Of a stretch of DNA of 64,000 nt, positions 55,008-63,830 are shown one piece after another (position 1 is the stretch's first letter; each line of letters opens with the position of its first letter). Under the pieces are notes generated by a model. The model made no database searches. It was not told the DNA's origin and saw only the letters and a program-made list of their open reading frames with translations. Source of the DNA: Vreelandella alkaliphila (GTDB lineage Bacteria; Pseudomonadota; Gammaproteobacteria; Pseudomonadales; Halomonadaceae); assembly GCF_016107625.1 (NCBI RefSeq), contig NZ_JABASV010000012.1, forward strand, positions 22,466 through 86,465, written 5' to 3'. The position numbers were made by a program, and so were the translations under genes.

Positions 55008-58000
55008 ACGCTATCGCTTCATTCTCCCAGGCAACCCCCTTAGAAGTGAAAGCTGAGCCACCCCAGGAGGAGCGCGCTGCCAAGCCTCCTGTCTTTCATT
55101 TGGTTAGCGAGGTGCCGGTCACACTCAATGTTCCCTCCCCTGTCATTGACGCGGGGAAGTGGCTTGAACGCATTGAGCGCGACTGGTCGAGTGTTAGCAA
55201 AAGCGATAGTAGCAGCCACTACGCCAATGTGGCTGGCTTTTCTCAGCGCGACCGTCGTCACAGTGAGCAAATAGCACGCGCCGCTGAAAAAGCGCCACCA
55301 ATAAACGCTTCTGCAATATCTCGCGCTGCGGATAGCTTGAGCAGTGTTACGAATGTTCAGGGTGGTGGTGGCCAGGCGCTAAGTCCCACAGCCGAAGGGC
55401 ACCGAGACGGCGCAAGTGAAAGAGGGATACCCCACGCCTCGCTTGTTAAGGAGCTGTTGACGAGTGCTAGCTTTCACCTTGCTAGCCAAGATGTATCGCC
55501 CCTAAGTACGGCCCATAGCGCCACACTTGCTACCTTACAGAACATTGAGCGCGACTGGTCTCAGGCGACTACAGAGCAACACGAAAATCAGTCCGCGACA
55601 GTGGATGCCCACCGATCCCAAGCCGCCCGCTACACGGGAGTGACGCCTGGCGTTACCAATGACTCGCACCGAGCGGTAGTGAGTGCTCACAGTCAGGATC
55701 AAAAGTGGCTGGGCGAAACCACGCCCGTTGTAAACGCAGAGCGTCCGGCTAAGCGAGTGGAAGCCGAAAGCAAAAGCTATACGGAAGGCGTTGGTGATCA
55801 TCGCTTGATGGCCACGGTCGCAACAGGACTGGAAACATCCAGTCGAAGTCAATCAGACGCATTTGAGCGCGCTAGCAGTGCTCAATCAGCACTGCCAATC
55901 AAGCCTCTTCAAGCGCTACTAGCCAACGTTGCTTTTGAGCCTGCAAGCCCAGAACTGGCGCTTTTAGACCCCGCCAGGAATGGTGTTTTAGCTGCTCTTC
56001 GGCGTATTGAGCACAACACCGCTGCTAGCACGCTGGTGGCTAATCGCTCAGGGCGCGGGACGCGAAATACATTAGCGACCAGTGATTCAACCGATGCTGC
56101 TGGCGCGTTGTCAGTGCCAGGCAGCGCTACGAGCCTGGCCACGGCAACCGCATCTTCTGATACCCAGGGTTTACGCCAGAAAGTCTATCGTGTGAAGCGG
56201 ATAGAGAAGCAAGTGGATCGCGCTCTATCGCCTTCGACACAGCTATCCAGCCAAGCGGACGGTGGTGTTACAGCGACTGCCGACGCGATTCACGCCAAGC
56301 ATTCCTTCGGTGGCGATGACCAGCAACGCCAAGCGGTTAGTGAGGGCAAGACAAGCTCTCCCCTTTCCCCTGACAAGCCTGGCAGCGAAGCGACCGTTGA
56401 CGCAAAGCCTTCCGAGACACCACTGACCGCCGAGGATTTGCGCAAGTTACCGTTGAGAAACGAGAACGGCCAGTTTCTATCGCGTGACGAAAAAGCGGGA
56501 ATGTCTAAAGCGGAACTTGCCCAGGCAAAGGCCCGTGAAGAGCGCCAGCAAGCAAAACGTGAAGAGAAAAACGACTCGCTGTTAGGCAAGTTAGGACAAG
56601 TGGCCCATGACACGCTGACAGAACAGGGCGACGCGACTGATGGCGTTGGCACTGCTGTAGGCAATGCCTACTACTCAGCTGTTAAAGAGGTCTACACGGG
56701 CTATCAGGAGTTGGCGGGCGAGGATTCAAAAGGTCGCGAGCTGTACCAGTGGGCGCGCGGTCAATGGGATAAGCGCCGCGAAGCAGGTGGCGGCACTCAG
56801 ACCGACAGTGCTGAAGTAAGCACTGTAGAACGAAACCACGAAGAAGCGACACTCCAGGTTAGCGAAACTCAAGCGCAAAGTGTAACGGCAGATAGGGAGC
56901 AGTTAGAGCAATCTAGCGCTCAGCATGAGGAGGTCAGTGAGACGCTGGAAACGATTGCTTCTACCAATGAAGACGGTTTTGAAGAAGTCGTTAAGGAAGT
57001 AAAGCGCATTCAGGGGGGTGGTGGAACTAGCATCATTCCTACGCGGGCTGGCTTAGGTCGGGCTACTCCTGGCGGTGCTGGTGGGCGTGGCGGTGCTGGA
57101 GGTGCCGGTGGTGCCGCAGGCCGTGGCCGAATGGGGCGTCTTTGGGATCGCGTGCGCTCGCCGTTCGTTCGAGCACCGGGGGGTGCTCCCGGAGCAGGAG
57201 CCGCAGCGCCAGGAAGTGCTGGTTCATCTGCAAGCACTGGTCGCATGGCCAGCGCTTGGCAGAGTGTCAAAGGCATGCTGGGGATGGGCGGCAGCAGTTC
57301 AGGTGCAAGCGCTGGTGCTGGCACGGGCACGCTTAATGCAATAAAGGGCGCTGGCAGCAAGGCATTAAGCGGTGGCAGTCGTCTACTGGGTGCTGTAGCA
57401 GCCCCTGTCACCGGCATGCTGGCTTATAGCAGTACGAGAAGCGAACTTGAAAGCCGCAGCGATCTTTCCGAAGCACAAAAAACAACCACAGCAGCGGTAA
57501 CAGGCGTAGGCGCTGGTGGTGGTGCTGTAGCGGGTGCTAGTGGTGGTGCTTTAGCTGGCGCTGCGGCAGGCTCTATTGTTCCCGTTATAGGAACGGGGAT
57601 TGGTGGCCTTATTGGCGGCATCATCGGCGGCGCGCTGGGCGCTTGGGGCGGCCAGAAAGCGGGCCGCACAGTAGGCGACGCCGTGGCCAGCACGATGGAT
57701 AACGTCGAAGAGGAGGCTCGTAAGGCGCTTGACGAGCGTGAAGAACGCTTGCGGCGTGAAGAGCTAAAAGAGCGCAAATGGTACAACCCTGCGACGTGGT
57801 TTTCAGGCGGCTCAGCACCCCAACAGCCCACGCAAGCGCCAAGTTCATTCGGCGGCATGCCGGGTGCTGGTGCTAGGGCCGCGCAATCGAGCAGCCAGGC
57901 AGCTGAAAGCGCCAGTGGTGACGCGAGCCTTGTTGAGCGTGATGATTTTGGTCGTGTTGCTGAGAAGTACGAGTCTGGTGGCCGTGGCGTCAGCACCGTT

Positions 58001-59053
58001 TCAACTGGGCACGGCGACCCCGGTGGTGTGTCTTACGGTAAGCACCAGTTGGCCTCCAATACTGGCACGATGCAAGCGTTCCTGAACTCCAAGGAAGGTG
58101 AAGCTTACCGGGAAGAGTTTGCAGGCATGCAGGCCGGTTCGGATGAGTTCTCCGAAAAGTATCGAGAAGTTGCAGACCGGGATGCGGAAGGGTTTGCGGA
58201 AGCTCAGCAGTCGTTTATTGCCCGGACGCATTACGATCCCGTTGCCAATTACGCAGCGACTCAAGGGATGAATATTGAGAGCGAGGCTATACAAGAGGCG
58301 CTTTACTCTCAATCAGTTCAGCACTCTGGGGCAGGCAACAGAAAAATCATTGACGACGCCATGAGCCGCGTTGGCCCGGAGGCCAGTGAAGACGAGATAA
58401 TCGACGCCCTTTACGATGCACGCGGCGACTATGCCAGCCAATTTGTTTCATCCAGTGCCGCCCGTGACCGATACGCGCGCGAGCGCGAAGACGTGCGCGC
58501 CATTTCTCAGGCAAGCGCTAGTGAAAGCCAAGAAGCCTCATCCAGCGAGCAACAGGTCGCCGCGGCTAACTCCCACCAGCGTGATGAATCTAGTGTTTTA
58601 ACCGCGGGAAGTGAAAGCCATAACCAACCTGATCCGGGTGCTGCTCAACCGTCAGAGGGCGCGGCTTCATCTGCCCCTGCCTCCCTGGTTAGCACTAGCA
58701 CTTCCGAAGTCGATTCTCGACCGATGACGGTGGCGTCTGCCCTGGACTACGCAATAAGCGGGTCAACGCCCGCAGCTGAACCTGTTTTGCCTAGCGAACC
58801 CGTGACACCTATAGATGATCGTCAGGCAGCAAAAGCATTTCACCCAGCCCCTCAGCGACAACCGCCAGGCGCGAGTCGTCGCGAACCAAGAGAGTCATCT
58901 TCGCCTGCTCCAGCACGGCAGAGAGTGGCCAGCAACGTAGGCGCTGACGACTCTCTATCACCGCGTGGCGGCGTCCATGCTCCAGGTGTGAACGATATTC
59001 AGATTGGTTTTAGTGATCCGATACTAACGCTTATGGCGATGGATAGAATTTAA
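54869..59053 (+). CDS. Tape measure protein with lytic domain
   Basis: A 1394-residue protein, the longest in the window. The first 700 residues are polar, Ala/Ser/His-rich and helical. A Gly-rich stretch (about 714-760) and a hydrophobic Gly/Ala section (about 877-932, VIGTGIGGLIGGIIGGALGA) suggest membrane insertion. Residues about 1020-1200 (KYESGGRGVSTVSTGHGDPG, SYGKHQLASNTGTMQAF) match a phage-type peptidoglycan hydrolase module. The tail is Ser/Pro-rich. It sets tail length and probably helps DNA cross the cell wall. Confidence 0.8.
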   Translation: MADNHKQPGAVGEPGRGERTADAKVSRDKPRKGYAQETESDAVAALDAIASFSQATPLEVKAEPPQEERAAKPPVFHLVSEVPVTLNVPSPVIDAGKWLERIERDWSSVSKSDSSSHYANVAGFSQRDRRHSEQIARAAEKAPPINASAISRAADSLSSVTNVQGGGGQALSPTAEGHRDGASERGIPHASLVKELLTSASFHLASQDVSPLSTAHSATLATLQNIERDWSQATTEQHENQSATVDAHRSQAARYTGVTPGVTNDSHRAVVSAHSQDQKWLGETTPVVNAERPAKRVEAESKSYTEGVGDHRLMATVATGLETSSRSQSDAFERASSAQSALPIKPLQALLANVAFEPASPELALLDPARNGVLAALRRIEHNTAASTLVANRSGRGTRNTLATSDSTDAAGALSVPGSATSLATATASSDTQGLRQKVYRVKRIEKQVDRALSPSTQLSSQADGGVTATADAIHAKHSFGGDDQQRQAVSEGKTSSPLSPDKPGSEATVDAKPSETPLTAEDLRKLPLRNENGQFLSRDEKAGMSKAELAQAKAREERQQAKREEKNDSLLGKLGQVAHDTLTEQGDATDGVGTAVGNAYYSAVKEVYTGYQELAGEDSKGRELYQWARGQWDKRREAGGGTQTDSAEVSTVERNHEEATLQVSETQAQSVTADREQLEQSSAQHEEVSETLETIASTNEDGFEEVVKEVKRIQGGGGTSIIPTRAGLGRATPGGAGGRGGAGGAGGAAGRGRMGRLWDRVRSPFVRAPGGAPGAGAAAPGSAGSSASTGRMASAWQSVKGMLGMGGSSSGASAGAGTGTLNAIKGAGSKALSGGSRLLGAVAAPVTGMLAYSSTRSELESRSDLSEAQKTTTAAVTGVGAGGGAVAGASGGALAGAAAGSIVPVIGTGIGGLIGGIIGGALGAWGGQKAGRTVGDAVASTMDNVEEEARKALDEREERLRREELKERKWYNPATWFSGGSAPQQPTQAPSSFGGMPGAGARAAQSSSQAAESASGDASLVERDDFGRVAEKYESGGRGVSTVSTGHGDPGGVSYGKHQLASNTGTMQAFLNSKEGEAYREEFAGMQAGSDEFSEKYREVADRDAEGFAEAQQSFIARTHYDPVANYAATQGMNIESEAIQEALYSQSVQHSGAGNRKIIDDAMSRVGPEASEDEIIDALYDARGDYASQFVSSSAARDRYAREREDVRAISQASASESQEASSSEQQVAAANSHQRDESSVLTAGSESHNQPDPGAAQPSEGAASSAPASLVSTSTSEVDSRPMTVASALDYAISGSTPAAEPVLPSEPVTPIDDRQAAKAFHPAPQRQPPGASRREPRESSSPAPARQRVASNVGADDSLSPRGGVHAPGVNDIQIGFSDPILTLMAMDRI

Positions 59054-59427
59054 TGAGTATATTTAATGAGTTAGATCATTTCTTAGGGCTGAATTCGTCG
59101 GGGATACAAGAATATGTTGATGGGGATGCGCTCAATAATCGCATAGCAGAGTGGCTTGCAACGCCGGAAGGGACTGTTGCTGATAATCCGGCATGGGGCC
59201 ATAACCTGCGTCCATTCTGGCATGACCCTGAATCACCTTTGCTCACGATCCAGCTAGAAATGGCGGTTGCAAAAAAACTCCCTATCGACGTGCGAGACGT
59301 GACGATCCGGCGTATCGGCGTAGCTTTCGTTGATAAAGATTTATGCAGAGTTGAGATTCATCACCTGCTGGGAATGTTTCAGCAGTCAATCACATTAAGT
59401 GGCGAGGTGATCCGTGGCCTTTTCTGA
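59053..59427 (+). CDS. gp25-like baseplate wedge protein
   Basis: A 124-residue protein of the GPW/gp25 family (IAEWLATPEGTVADNPAWGH, then MAVAKKLPIDVRDVTIRRIG). gp25 starts sheath polymerisation at the baseplate. TAATG overlap with the tape measure stop; overlaps the next gene by 14 bases. Length normal. Confidence 0.85.
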   Translation: MSIFNELDHFLGLNSSGIQEYVDGDALNNRIAEWLATPEGTVADNPAWGHNLRPFWHDPESPLLTIQLEMAVAKKLPIDVRDVTIRRIGVAFVDKDLCRVEIHHLLGMFQQSITLSGEVIRGLF

Positions 59428-60832
59428 GCAGTTTATTGACGAGCAAACCGCCCACGACGAATTCAAGCGGATACTAACCAGCTTGCCAGGGTATGAACGG
59501 CTCACTGACAGTCAGATTGTCGAAGGCATATCTCTGTTTCAATCATGGTCATTGCGCCAGGCTAACTGGCGTGCAGAGCGCGCTCATCAAGAGGGCTTTT
59601 TATCAACCGCTAGTAACCGCAGCAGCGTGCTTGCTCACTCCGAGGGTCGGCAGTATGTGCCGCGAAAGCCAACGCCTTCCCGTGGGTCTGTTGCGCTAAC
59701 CAACAAGGGATCAAAGCCGGTCTCATTTCCCGCAGGCTCTACTTTTTTAGGAGCAAATCAGCTGCCTTACCAGCTGACCGACGATGCGGTTGTTCCTGCA
59801 GGGGCTGTGGCAATTTTCGAAGTGTGCCAATGGGAAGATGCCCGGTATTCGTTCACGGTTGAGGAGACAAGACCGTTTTATGAAATAACACTCGACCGAT
59901 CAGATTCTGTGCAGGTTGGCCAGCTAGAAGTGCGTGTCAGCGGCGAAGTCTGGAAGATGCATCCGCGCTTGATGAACACCAATGGCACGAGCCGCGCTTA
60001 CGATGAGTTTTATTCCCCGTTAGATGAAATTGGTATCCGTTTTGGTAATGGCACCTTTGGCCGAATGCCAAAAGGTGGTGATAGCGTAGTGATATACGCA
60101 AAGGTGACGCGCGGCGAAACTGAGCTGTTGGCTGGCCAAGAGTTGCGTTACTTGAGTGGTAGTTTAGATACAAACGTGGGCCTGGTAGAGGCTAGCACCT
60201 ATACGCCTATTGTGGGCGGCAAGCCCCAGGAAGATATCGAAGAAATACGTCGCAATGCCCTCTACTACCCGCTTTACGATGAGCAGCTGACCTGGCGTGA
60301 CGACTACGCTTTTCAAATTCGTCGCCAGTGGCCGGAAGTAGTGTGGGTGAATGTATGGGGAGAGCAAGAACAAGAGCAAGCCAGCGGTATGAGTCTCGAC
60401 AATATCGGCAAGATTTTTATTAGCGCTTACGCCCCTGAACGGCCCGGATTGCTGGAGGAAATAACCACCCATTTAGAAGAGCCGATAAGCCGAGAGTATC
60501 AAGCTGTCGAGCCAAACCCTAAACCGTTCATGGTGCGGTTAAAGGGGCGCATTGTGCGGAGCTTGCCGAAGGAGCGCATTGAGAACGAAGTGCGCAAGTT
60601 GCTGGAGCGCTATTACGGGAAAGACAGTCGCGACCGCCGAACAAGCGTTAAGCTCAAAGACTTCTATCGTCTGCTTAATGCGACTGGCTACTTTGAAGAG
60701 GGCGAAAACGAAGAAGGCGACTTCATCATAGAGCTGTTTGGCGACACTAGCAGCAATGGCCTAGACGACCTCCCTTACCTCGACTGGCAGTTATCCGATA
60801 TCAATGTGGGGTATGAACAATGGGATGGTTAG
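59414..60832 (+). CDS. Baseplate J-like protein (gpJ/gp6-like)
   Basis: A 472-residue protein, GTG start. FDRS-type strands (SRAYDEFYSPLDEIGIRFGN, GTFGRMPKGGDSVVIYAKVT) and the C-terminal part fit the baseplate wedge J family that forms the ring around the hub. It lies between gp25-like and gpI-like genes, the standard order. Confidence 0.82.
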   Translation: MAFSEQFIDEQTAHDEFKRILTSLPGYERLTDSQIVEGISLFQSWSLRQANWRAERAHQEGFLSTASNRSSVLAHSEGRQYVPRKPTPSRGSVALTNKGSKPVSFPAGSTFLGANQLPYQLTDDAVVPAGAVAIFEVCQWEDARYSFTVEETRPFYEITLDRSDSVQVGQLEVRVSGEVWKMHPRLMNTNGTSRAYDEFYSPLDEIGIRFGNGTFGRMPKGGDSVVIYAKVTRGETELLAGQELRYLSGSLDTNVGLVEASTYTPIVGGKPQEDIEEIRRNALYYPLYDEQLTWRDDYAFQIRRQWPEVVWVNVWGEQEQEQASGMSLDNIGKIFISAYAPERPGLLEEITTHLEEPISREYQAVEPNPKPFMVRLKGRIVRSLPKERIENEVRKLLERYYGKDSRDRRTSVKLKDFYRLLNATGYFEEGENEEGDFIIELFGDTSSNGLDDLPYLDWQLSDINVGYEQWDG

Positions 60833-62265
60833 TAGATCGGTTAACGCCCTATAAGAGAGAGCAGCCGCGCTGGCACGACCTAGCGGTAGCGCTGGAGACA
60901 TACTGGGACACTTACAACACGCCAGCCCTAGAGCGCATTGAGCAAATGCGCAGCGTGTTTACGGCGCATAACGAAGACGTTGAAGCACTGCTTAGAGAGG
61001 CGGGCGTTCAGTTTGAAGTAGGCCTGCCCATCATAGATGGCAACCGGGCGTTTGCTTACGCCTGGCGTTCTTATGAAATACATCGCAAGGATAATGCGGC
61101 GGTACTTGGCCAAGTGCTATCTCGCGACTTCTCAGGCCTCGACGTGCGCTGGGAGCCTTTATTGGCCCCTAAAAACAAGCCGTATGGCCATGGCGAGTTT
61201 TTGACTCTCCACGATATAGAGCTGATGGGGCTTGATCGTCATGACTATTTCCGCACTTATCGCGGCGTAGTAATGGCTAATCTGCCTGGCATACATTCCG
61301 TAGGGTACGACACAGAAGCATTTAGCGCTGCGGTAAAACGGAAAGTTGATGTGCTCCGCCCTGCTCACGTCGTACATGACGGCGAGTATTTCTTTAGCGT
61401 GTTTCGCTCGCTGATAGAGCTGCCTGTGCATCTGTATCGCCATGCTGAAAACGTGCAACCTACATGGTTCGAGCTAGGTGCTCGTTACTTGGATAATGAC
61501 GCTCAAGATGGCGAGCACCTTGATCAGTCTCCGTTAGAAAGCATGCGGGACACTAATGCCTTATCCAAGCGCCTGCTGTCGTGGGAAATGCCTGCCTGGG
61601 GGCTGGACGCGGGCAAAATCATCGACGGTAGTTACTGGGGACTAATTGGCATTGAAGGCGATAAACGCCAGGCGTTTGGCGTGCTTGGCCATCACCACCA
61701 GCCCATCACTCATATTGGCTCAACGCTTGCTTCTCAGGGGCTACAGGAGGCCATTAAACAGGTTGCCCCTGCGTACTGGACGCTAGGGCGCTACCCCTTT
61801 GATGTATTGAGGGCCGATGACCACTTAACGGACGTTTGGGGCGGTTCCCCCTTCCCCGGCTGGACGCAACAGTCGCGTAACGGGCAGTCTCTCGCAAAAT
61901 TCTGGTCAATGCCGCCATGGGGGTTGGACTTAGGGCTAAGTATTGAGGGCGAACACTGGGGGCTAGAGGGAGTTGAGGGGGCTGTGGCTCGCCGCTTTGT
62001 TAGTCGTCAGCATCGTCGCCTGATAGGCATGGCCACGCTAAACCCTAAATTCTCAAAAGCCCCGCGTGCCATTTACTCGCTACCTCCAGTTACAAACTGT
62101 TACAATGAGTGCAGCCCAAGCGTTGCTTTAACGCCTACTGTTGGCGGCCAGTCTGTCGCACGGCACTCCTCAGTAAGCACGACGCAGCGCCTACTTTACG
62201 GCCCCGCCTTTGATGAACTGCCTGGCGATGTGGCCCCATTAGATATGCACTATGAGGAAGCCTAA
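60820..62265 (+). CDS. gpI-like baseplate/tail protein
   Basis: A 481-residue protein, larger than P2 gpI. The N-terminal 60 residues (RLTPYKREQPRWHDLAVALE) resemble the start of wedge proteins of this type. Two internal units share WGLDxGxxIxGxYWGLxGxEG (about 262-282 and 365-385, WGLDAGKIIDGSYWGLIGIE and WGLDLGLSIEGEHWGLEGVE), so a domain is duplicated. A late promoter motif lies inside the coding region at 62089. Overlaps gpJ-like by 13 bases. Confidence 0.65.
   Translation: MGWLVDRLTPYKREQPRWHDLAVALETYWDTYNTPALERIEQMRSVFTAHNEDVEALLREAGVQFEVGLPIIDGNRAFAYAWRSYEIHRKDNAAVLGQVLSRDFSGLDVRWEPLLAPKNKPYGHGEFLTLHDIELMGLDRHDYFRTYRGVVMANLPGIHSVGYDTEAFSAAVKRKVDVLRPAHVVHDGEYFFSVFRSLIELPVHLYRHAENVQPTWFELGARYLDNDAQDGEHLDQSPLESMRDTNALSKRLLSWEMPAWGLDAGKIIDGSYWGLIGIEGDKRQAFGVLGHHHQPITHIGSTLASQGLQEAIKQVAPAYWTLGRYPFDVLRADDHLTDVWGGSPFPGWTQQSRNGQSLAKFWSMPPWGLDLGLSIEGEHWGLEGVEGAVARRFVSRQHRRLIGMATLNPKFSKAPRAIYSLPPVTNCYNECSPSVALTPTVGGQSVARHSSVSTTQRLLYGPAFDELPGDVAPLDMHYEEA
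62089..62106 (+). promoter_or_regulatory. Internal late promoter motif PL6
   Basis: GTTACAAACTGTTACAAT lies inside the gpI-like gene and is identical to the motif at 44326. TACAAT (62101-62106) is the -10. It would give extra transcription of the fibre-tip genes from 62265. Confidence 0.6.
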
Positions 62266-62708
62266 TGTCAGAAGCGATTAACTGGCAGAGCGCCAAGATC
62301 ATGCCTCGCTTTTATGACGGCATCGCCCGATCCATGATTGGCGAAGGGCCGTGTCGCAAAATCGCAAAGTTCAAAATGGGCTACGGCTTTTTGGATACGA
62401 GTCAGACGCCTCCGATGATTCTTGATGTGCCTGATGATCTCGAAGACATTCCAAATGTCTTTTTTGAAGGTGTTCCACACCTCCAGTACGGTGACGGTCG
62501 TATCCTGGCGCGCTGCCACATGCCCGATGGCCATATTACGGAGCCTCATCAATATAGTCTGACAGCGCTTTATGATGACGCTGACAACTTAGTGGCCGTC
62601 AGTATCGACCTTCCTGCCTGGGTTGTGCCTTCTAACCGCCATACAACCTTCACGTACATCGACTTCCCGCACGTTGGCAACAACGCGCCGGTTGCCTTCG
62701 GAGGATAA
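62265..62708 (+). CDS. Tail fibre N-terminal/attachment protein
   Basis: A 147-residue beta-rich protein (INWQSAKIMPRFYDGIARSM, PHQYSLTALYDDADNLVAVS). It follows the gpI-like gene in the slot where fibre attachment genes lie. TAATG start overlap. Family uncertain. Confidence 0.5.
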   Translation: MSEAINWQSAKIMPRFYDGIARSMIGEGPCRKIAKFKMGYGFLDTSQTPPMILDVPDDLEDIPNVFFEGVPHLQYGDGRILARCHMPDGHITEPHQYSLTALYDDADNLVAVSIDLPAWVVPSNRHTTFTYIDFPHVGNNAPVAFGG

Positions 62709-62711
62709 GCC

Positions 62712-63428
62712 ATGCTGCAAGCGGATATTCAATGGCGTGAACAGTATGTTTCACACGCGCTAAACCGTAAGTTTACAGGCATCATTCCTACTGGCATTTA
62801 TGAGGGATTTGTCTGTAAAGCGAGTGGTTACCGCCTGACGGTGGGCGAGGCTGGCGCTAGTAACACAGCGGTAGTAGAGAGTAACGGGTATTCAATCACT
62901 GTTCGGCTCACAGAGCCGGAAGTAGTCGAACCAACTGCCGCCAAGCCCTACGTTGTCATTGATGCGCGCTATCAGATGGGGATGACAACAATTGCCCGGT
63001 TGATAGCCGTAGCGGAACCCGCCTCGCATCACTTAGTGCTATGCAAAGTGACTGATACAGGCAGTCGCTGGCAGGTTGATACTGTTGAGCGCCATCTTGC
63101 TAAAACAGTCCGCCTTGACGGTGCTATTGCTGAAATGGCAGCTGCACAAATTGATCAGATGCATCGATTTTTACAGCACCGGGATGAAGCGAAAAATGAC
63201 GCCGATAGCGCTCAAGAAGGAGCCGAGAAGACAGCGCGCGCGCTCGCCGCATCACTTAGCGCGCGCATCACTCAGAACGAAGAACGCCGTAAACGAGAGC
63301 AGGCTCTAGCCGATCAGAAGGCCGTGGTAGCCATGGCCATTACCGGCACTGCTGCCATCAACACCATGACGCGACAGATAACTATGCTTGATCGCTTAAT
63401 GGCGGTAGAGAAGGCGGCGGGCATCTAA
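62712..63428 (+). CDS. Tail fibre/collar protein with coiled coil
   Basis: A 238-residue protein. The first 85 residues are beta-rich (YRLTVGEAGASNTAVVESNG, YSITVRLTEP). Residues about 135-205 are a long charged coiled coil with a DADSAQEGAEKTARALA-type repeat, as in fibre shafts. TAATG overlap with the next gene. Confidence 0.55.
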   Translation: MLQADIQWREQYVSHALNRKFTGIIPTGIYEGFVCKASGYRLTVGEAGASNTAVVESNGYSITVRLTEPEVVEPTAAKPYVVIDARYQMGMTTIARLIAVAEPASHHLVLCKVTDTGSRWQVDTVERHLAKTVRLDGAIAEMAAAQIDQMHRFLQHRDEAKNDADSAQEGAEKTARALAASLSARITQNEERRKREQALADQKAVVAMAITGTAAINTMTRQITMLDRLMAVEKAAGI

Positions 63429-63766
63429 TGTGGCGACGCGCAGAACCGCTACCAGCCTATTACACTGCTCTTTTTAATGCAGTTACCACCGGCTCTCAGC
63501 CGGTGGTTTTAGAAACTTACGTAGCAGCCCTATCAGGCGGTGCGGCTCCTCAGCCAGCGGATATAGTTCATCAAGGTATTTTGCGCCGCTACGTTTCCAA
63601 TGGTGTTATCCATTGTATTTGCGACATTCCCCCAGGCGCGGGCGACTTCGATACGCTTGCCTTCTATAACGCCGATTCTCAGCTGATGGCGACCTGCCCC
63701 TACCCTTCCGCATTTACCGATGAAGGCTTTACCGCTTACGTCTATCTATCATTCCCCCTGAAGTAA
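63428..63766 (+). CDS. Small tail-fibre-operon protein
   Basis: A 112-residue, beta-rich protein (GVIHCICDIPPGAGDFDTLA, FTAYVYLSFPLK). It may be a fibre tip or accessory protein. Last gene of this block, before another promoter. No recognised family. Confidence 0.5.
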   Translation: MWRRAEPLPAYYTALFNAVTTGSQPVVLETYVAALSGGAAPQPADIVHQGILRRYVSNGVIHCICDIPPGAGDFDTLAFYNADSQLMATCPYPSAFTDEGFTAYVYLSFPLK

Positions 63767-63770
63767 TTAT

Positions 63771-63801
63771 TTACCTGCTAGGTTACAATTGTTTACCTAA
63801 T
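63771..63801 (+). promoter_or_regulatory. Late promoter PL7 with operator
   Basis: Operator TTACCTGCTAGGTTA (63771-63785) is followed by GTTACAATTGTTTACCTAAT (63782-63801), which fits the late motif with an extra T. TACAAT (63784-63789) or CCTAAT (63796-63801) could be the -10. It precedes the gene at 63831. Confidence 0.6.
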
Positions 63802-63830
63802 GCCCGTAAACAGTTACTTCCGAGGGAATC

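Noticed and set aside
57010..57996. Long minus-strand frames opposite the tape measure gene
   Set aside because: They are Pro/Ala-rich shadows of the Gly/Ala-rich coding strand and have no start signals.
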